Shown: piece by piece, positions 46,672-47,332 of the stretch
How positions within the stretch are numbered: position 1 is the first letter of the stretch
How the letters are laid out: each line of letters begins with the position of its first letter
DNA from: CAZZHG01 sp964653655
GTDB lineage: Bacteria > Bdellovibrionota > FAC87 > UBA2466
Assembly: GCA_964653655.1 (NCBI GenBank)
Contig: CAZZHG010000032.1
Location: 1-47,332 of the forward strand
DNA: 47,332 nt
Direction of reading: 5' to 3'
Position numbers and translations under genes: made by a program
Notes under the pieces: generated by a model
Told to the model about the DNA's origin: nothing
The model's database searches: none
The model's input: the letters and a program-made list of their open reading frames with translations, nothing else

Positions 46672-47332
46672 ATGAAGCTCGGACTTTCGGTATTTTTCGG
46701 CCTTTTGCTGTCTTCCTCTCTCCTTGCTGAGAGCAATCTCGATAGAACGTCCCTGCCCATCGCGGAGCCCAACAACGCGCCCATTACCGAGCTCGACGCG
46801 CGGAATGTGAAGCCGCCGGCCCGGTTCCAGGTGAAAGCTCCGGCGGGTGCGCCCAACGTGCTGATCGTCCTGATCGACGACATGGGTTTCGGCCAGTCGA
46901 GCGCTTTCGGCGGTCCGATTCACATGCCGACGCTCGAAAAGCTCGCCTCCAACGGCCTCCGCTACAACAAGTTTCACACTACGGCGCTCTGCTCGCCGAC
47001 TCGTTCAGCGCTCCTGTCGGGTCGTAACCACCACGTGAATAATTTCGGATCGATTTCGGAAACCGCCACCGCGTTTCCCGGCCAAACCGGCCAGCGCCCG
47101 AACAACGTCGCTCCGCTTGCGGAAATGCTCCGCTTGAACGGCTACTCGACCGCCGCCTTCGGCAAGTACCATGAGGCGGCCGCCTGGGAAGTCAGCCCGT
47201 CCGGTCCCACGGACCGGTGGCCGACCCGCTCTGGCTTCGACCAGTTCTACGGCTTCATCGGCGGCGAGGCGAATCAGCGGAATCCGGCTCTCTACGAAGA
47301 TCTCACGCGTATCGAAGCGAAAACGAAGCCCA
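46672..47332 (+). CDS. Arylsulfatase, cut by the right edge
   Basis: The first 220 residues are visible. Signal peptide MKLGLSVFFGLLLSSSLLAE. NVLIVLIDDMGFGQSSAFGG supplies the metal-binding Asp pair. Cys107 in ALCSPTRSALLSGRNHHVNN is the formylglycine site C-x-P-x-R, followed by the conserved S/T-G-R. AAFGKYHEA (Lys) and FDQFYGFIGGEANQ continue the family pattern of type I arylsulfatases. The C-terminal half lies outside the window. It is probably transcribed with the FGE gene upstream that would activate it. Confidence 0.93.
   Translation, partial: MKLGLSVFFGLLLSSSLLAESNLDRTSLPIAEPNNAPITELDARNVKPPARFQVKAPAGAPNVLIVLIDDMGFGQSSAFGGPIHMPTLEKLASNGLRYNKFHTTALCSPTRSALLSGRNHHVNNFGSISETATAFPGQTGQRPNNVAPLAEMLRLNGYSTAAFGKYHEAAAWEVSPSGPTDRWPTRSGFDQFYGFIGGEANQRNPALYEDLTRIEAKTKP

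Noticed and set aside
1..47332. tRNA, rRNA, CRISPR, insertion sequence, phage or integrase features
   Set aside because: I looked for repeats, transposase motifs and RNA-like cloverleaf sequences by eye and saw none. A dedicated scan could still find a short RNA.

Overview
The window looks like chromosomal DNA from a high-GC Gram-negative bacterium. Sec signal peptides, lipoproteins, c-type cytochromes, a cbb3-type oxidase, cardiolipin synthase and a rich set of sigma-54 promoters all point that way. The mix resembles Bdellovibrionota or another delta-proteobacterium-like lineage, but this is a weak inference because no marker gene is present. A run of ten N at 39847-39856 shows that it is a scaffolded assembly. 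I saw no rRNA, tRNA, CRISPR array, insertion sequence or phage gene. No gene-free stretch exceeds about 250 bases.

Layout. (1) 1-7.8 kb holds ordinary accessory genes: a cut-off secreted serine hydrolase, a secreted amidoligase-like protein, a DUF4832 lipoprotein, a small exported protein, an alcohol dehydrogenase fragment, a VF530 protein, a B12-binding radical SAM enzyme and an SRPBCC protein. (2) 7.8-33.5 kb is the remarkable part. Nearly every transcription unit starts with a sigma-54 (-24/-12) promoter, GG-N10-GC with good flanking matches; I count 14 good ones and one weak one. The units are: an exported nucleotidyltransferase-fold protein; usp - Ca2+ P-type ATPase - dgkA; a CBS-domain protein; a diheme cytochrome c plus ccoN/ccoO operon; a small beta-rich protein plus K+ channel; an NtrC-type activator; a 4-Cys secreted protein plus D-lactate dehydrogenase; CBS-CBS-usp; three more 4-Cys secreted paralogs, one with a histidine kinase; a DUF3365 heme protein; another usp; and a lone receiver protein. 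(3) 33.5-47.3 kb holds a hybrid histidine kinase, a secreted hydrolase, a sulfatase, an EnvZ/OmpR-like pair, a CX3C-rich peptide, cardiolipin synthase, a bestrophin-like DUF4239 protein, a Gly/Pro-rich exported protein, a formylglycine-generating enzyme and a second sulfatase cut by the right edge.

How it fits together. The intergenic regions of the 8.8-33.5 kb island also carry a repeated 14-bp motif, roughly GGCCAAATTGTCCC. It is often present as two direct copies 20-21 bp apart, and lies between divergent sigma-54 promoters. The obvious candidate to bind it is the NtrC-like activator encoded inside the island (20983-22443). I infer a compact, locally encoded regulon. Its contents (cbb3 oxidase, several Usp and CBS proteins, a P-type ATPase, D-lactate dehydrogenase, a heme protein with a DUF3365 domain) look like a low-oxygen or energy-limitation response, similar in composition to the mycobacterial DosR regulon but driven by sigma-54. 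Two protein families in it are unrecognised: the four 4-Cys secreted paralogs and the two small HRR-F-DRPR proteins.
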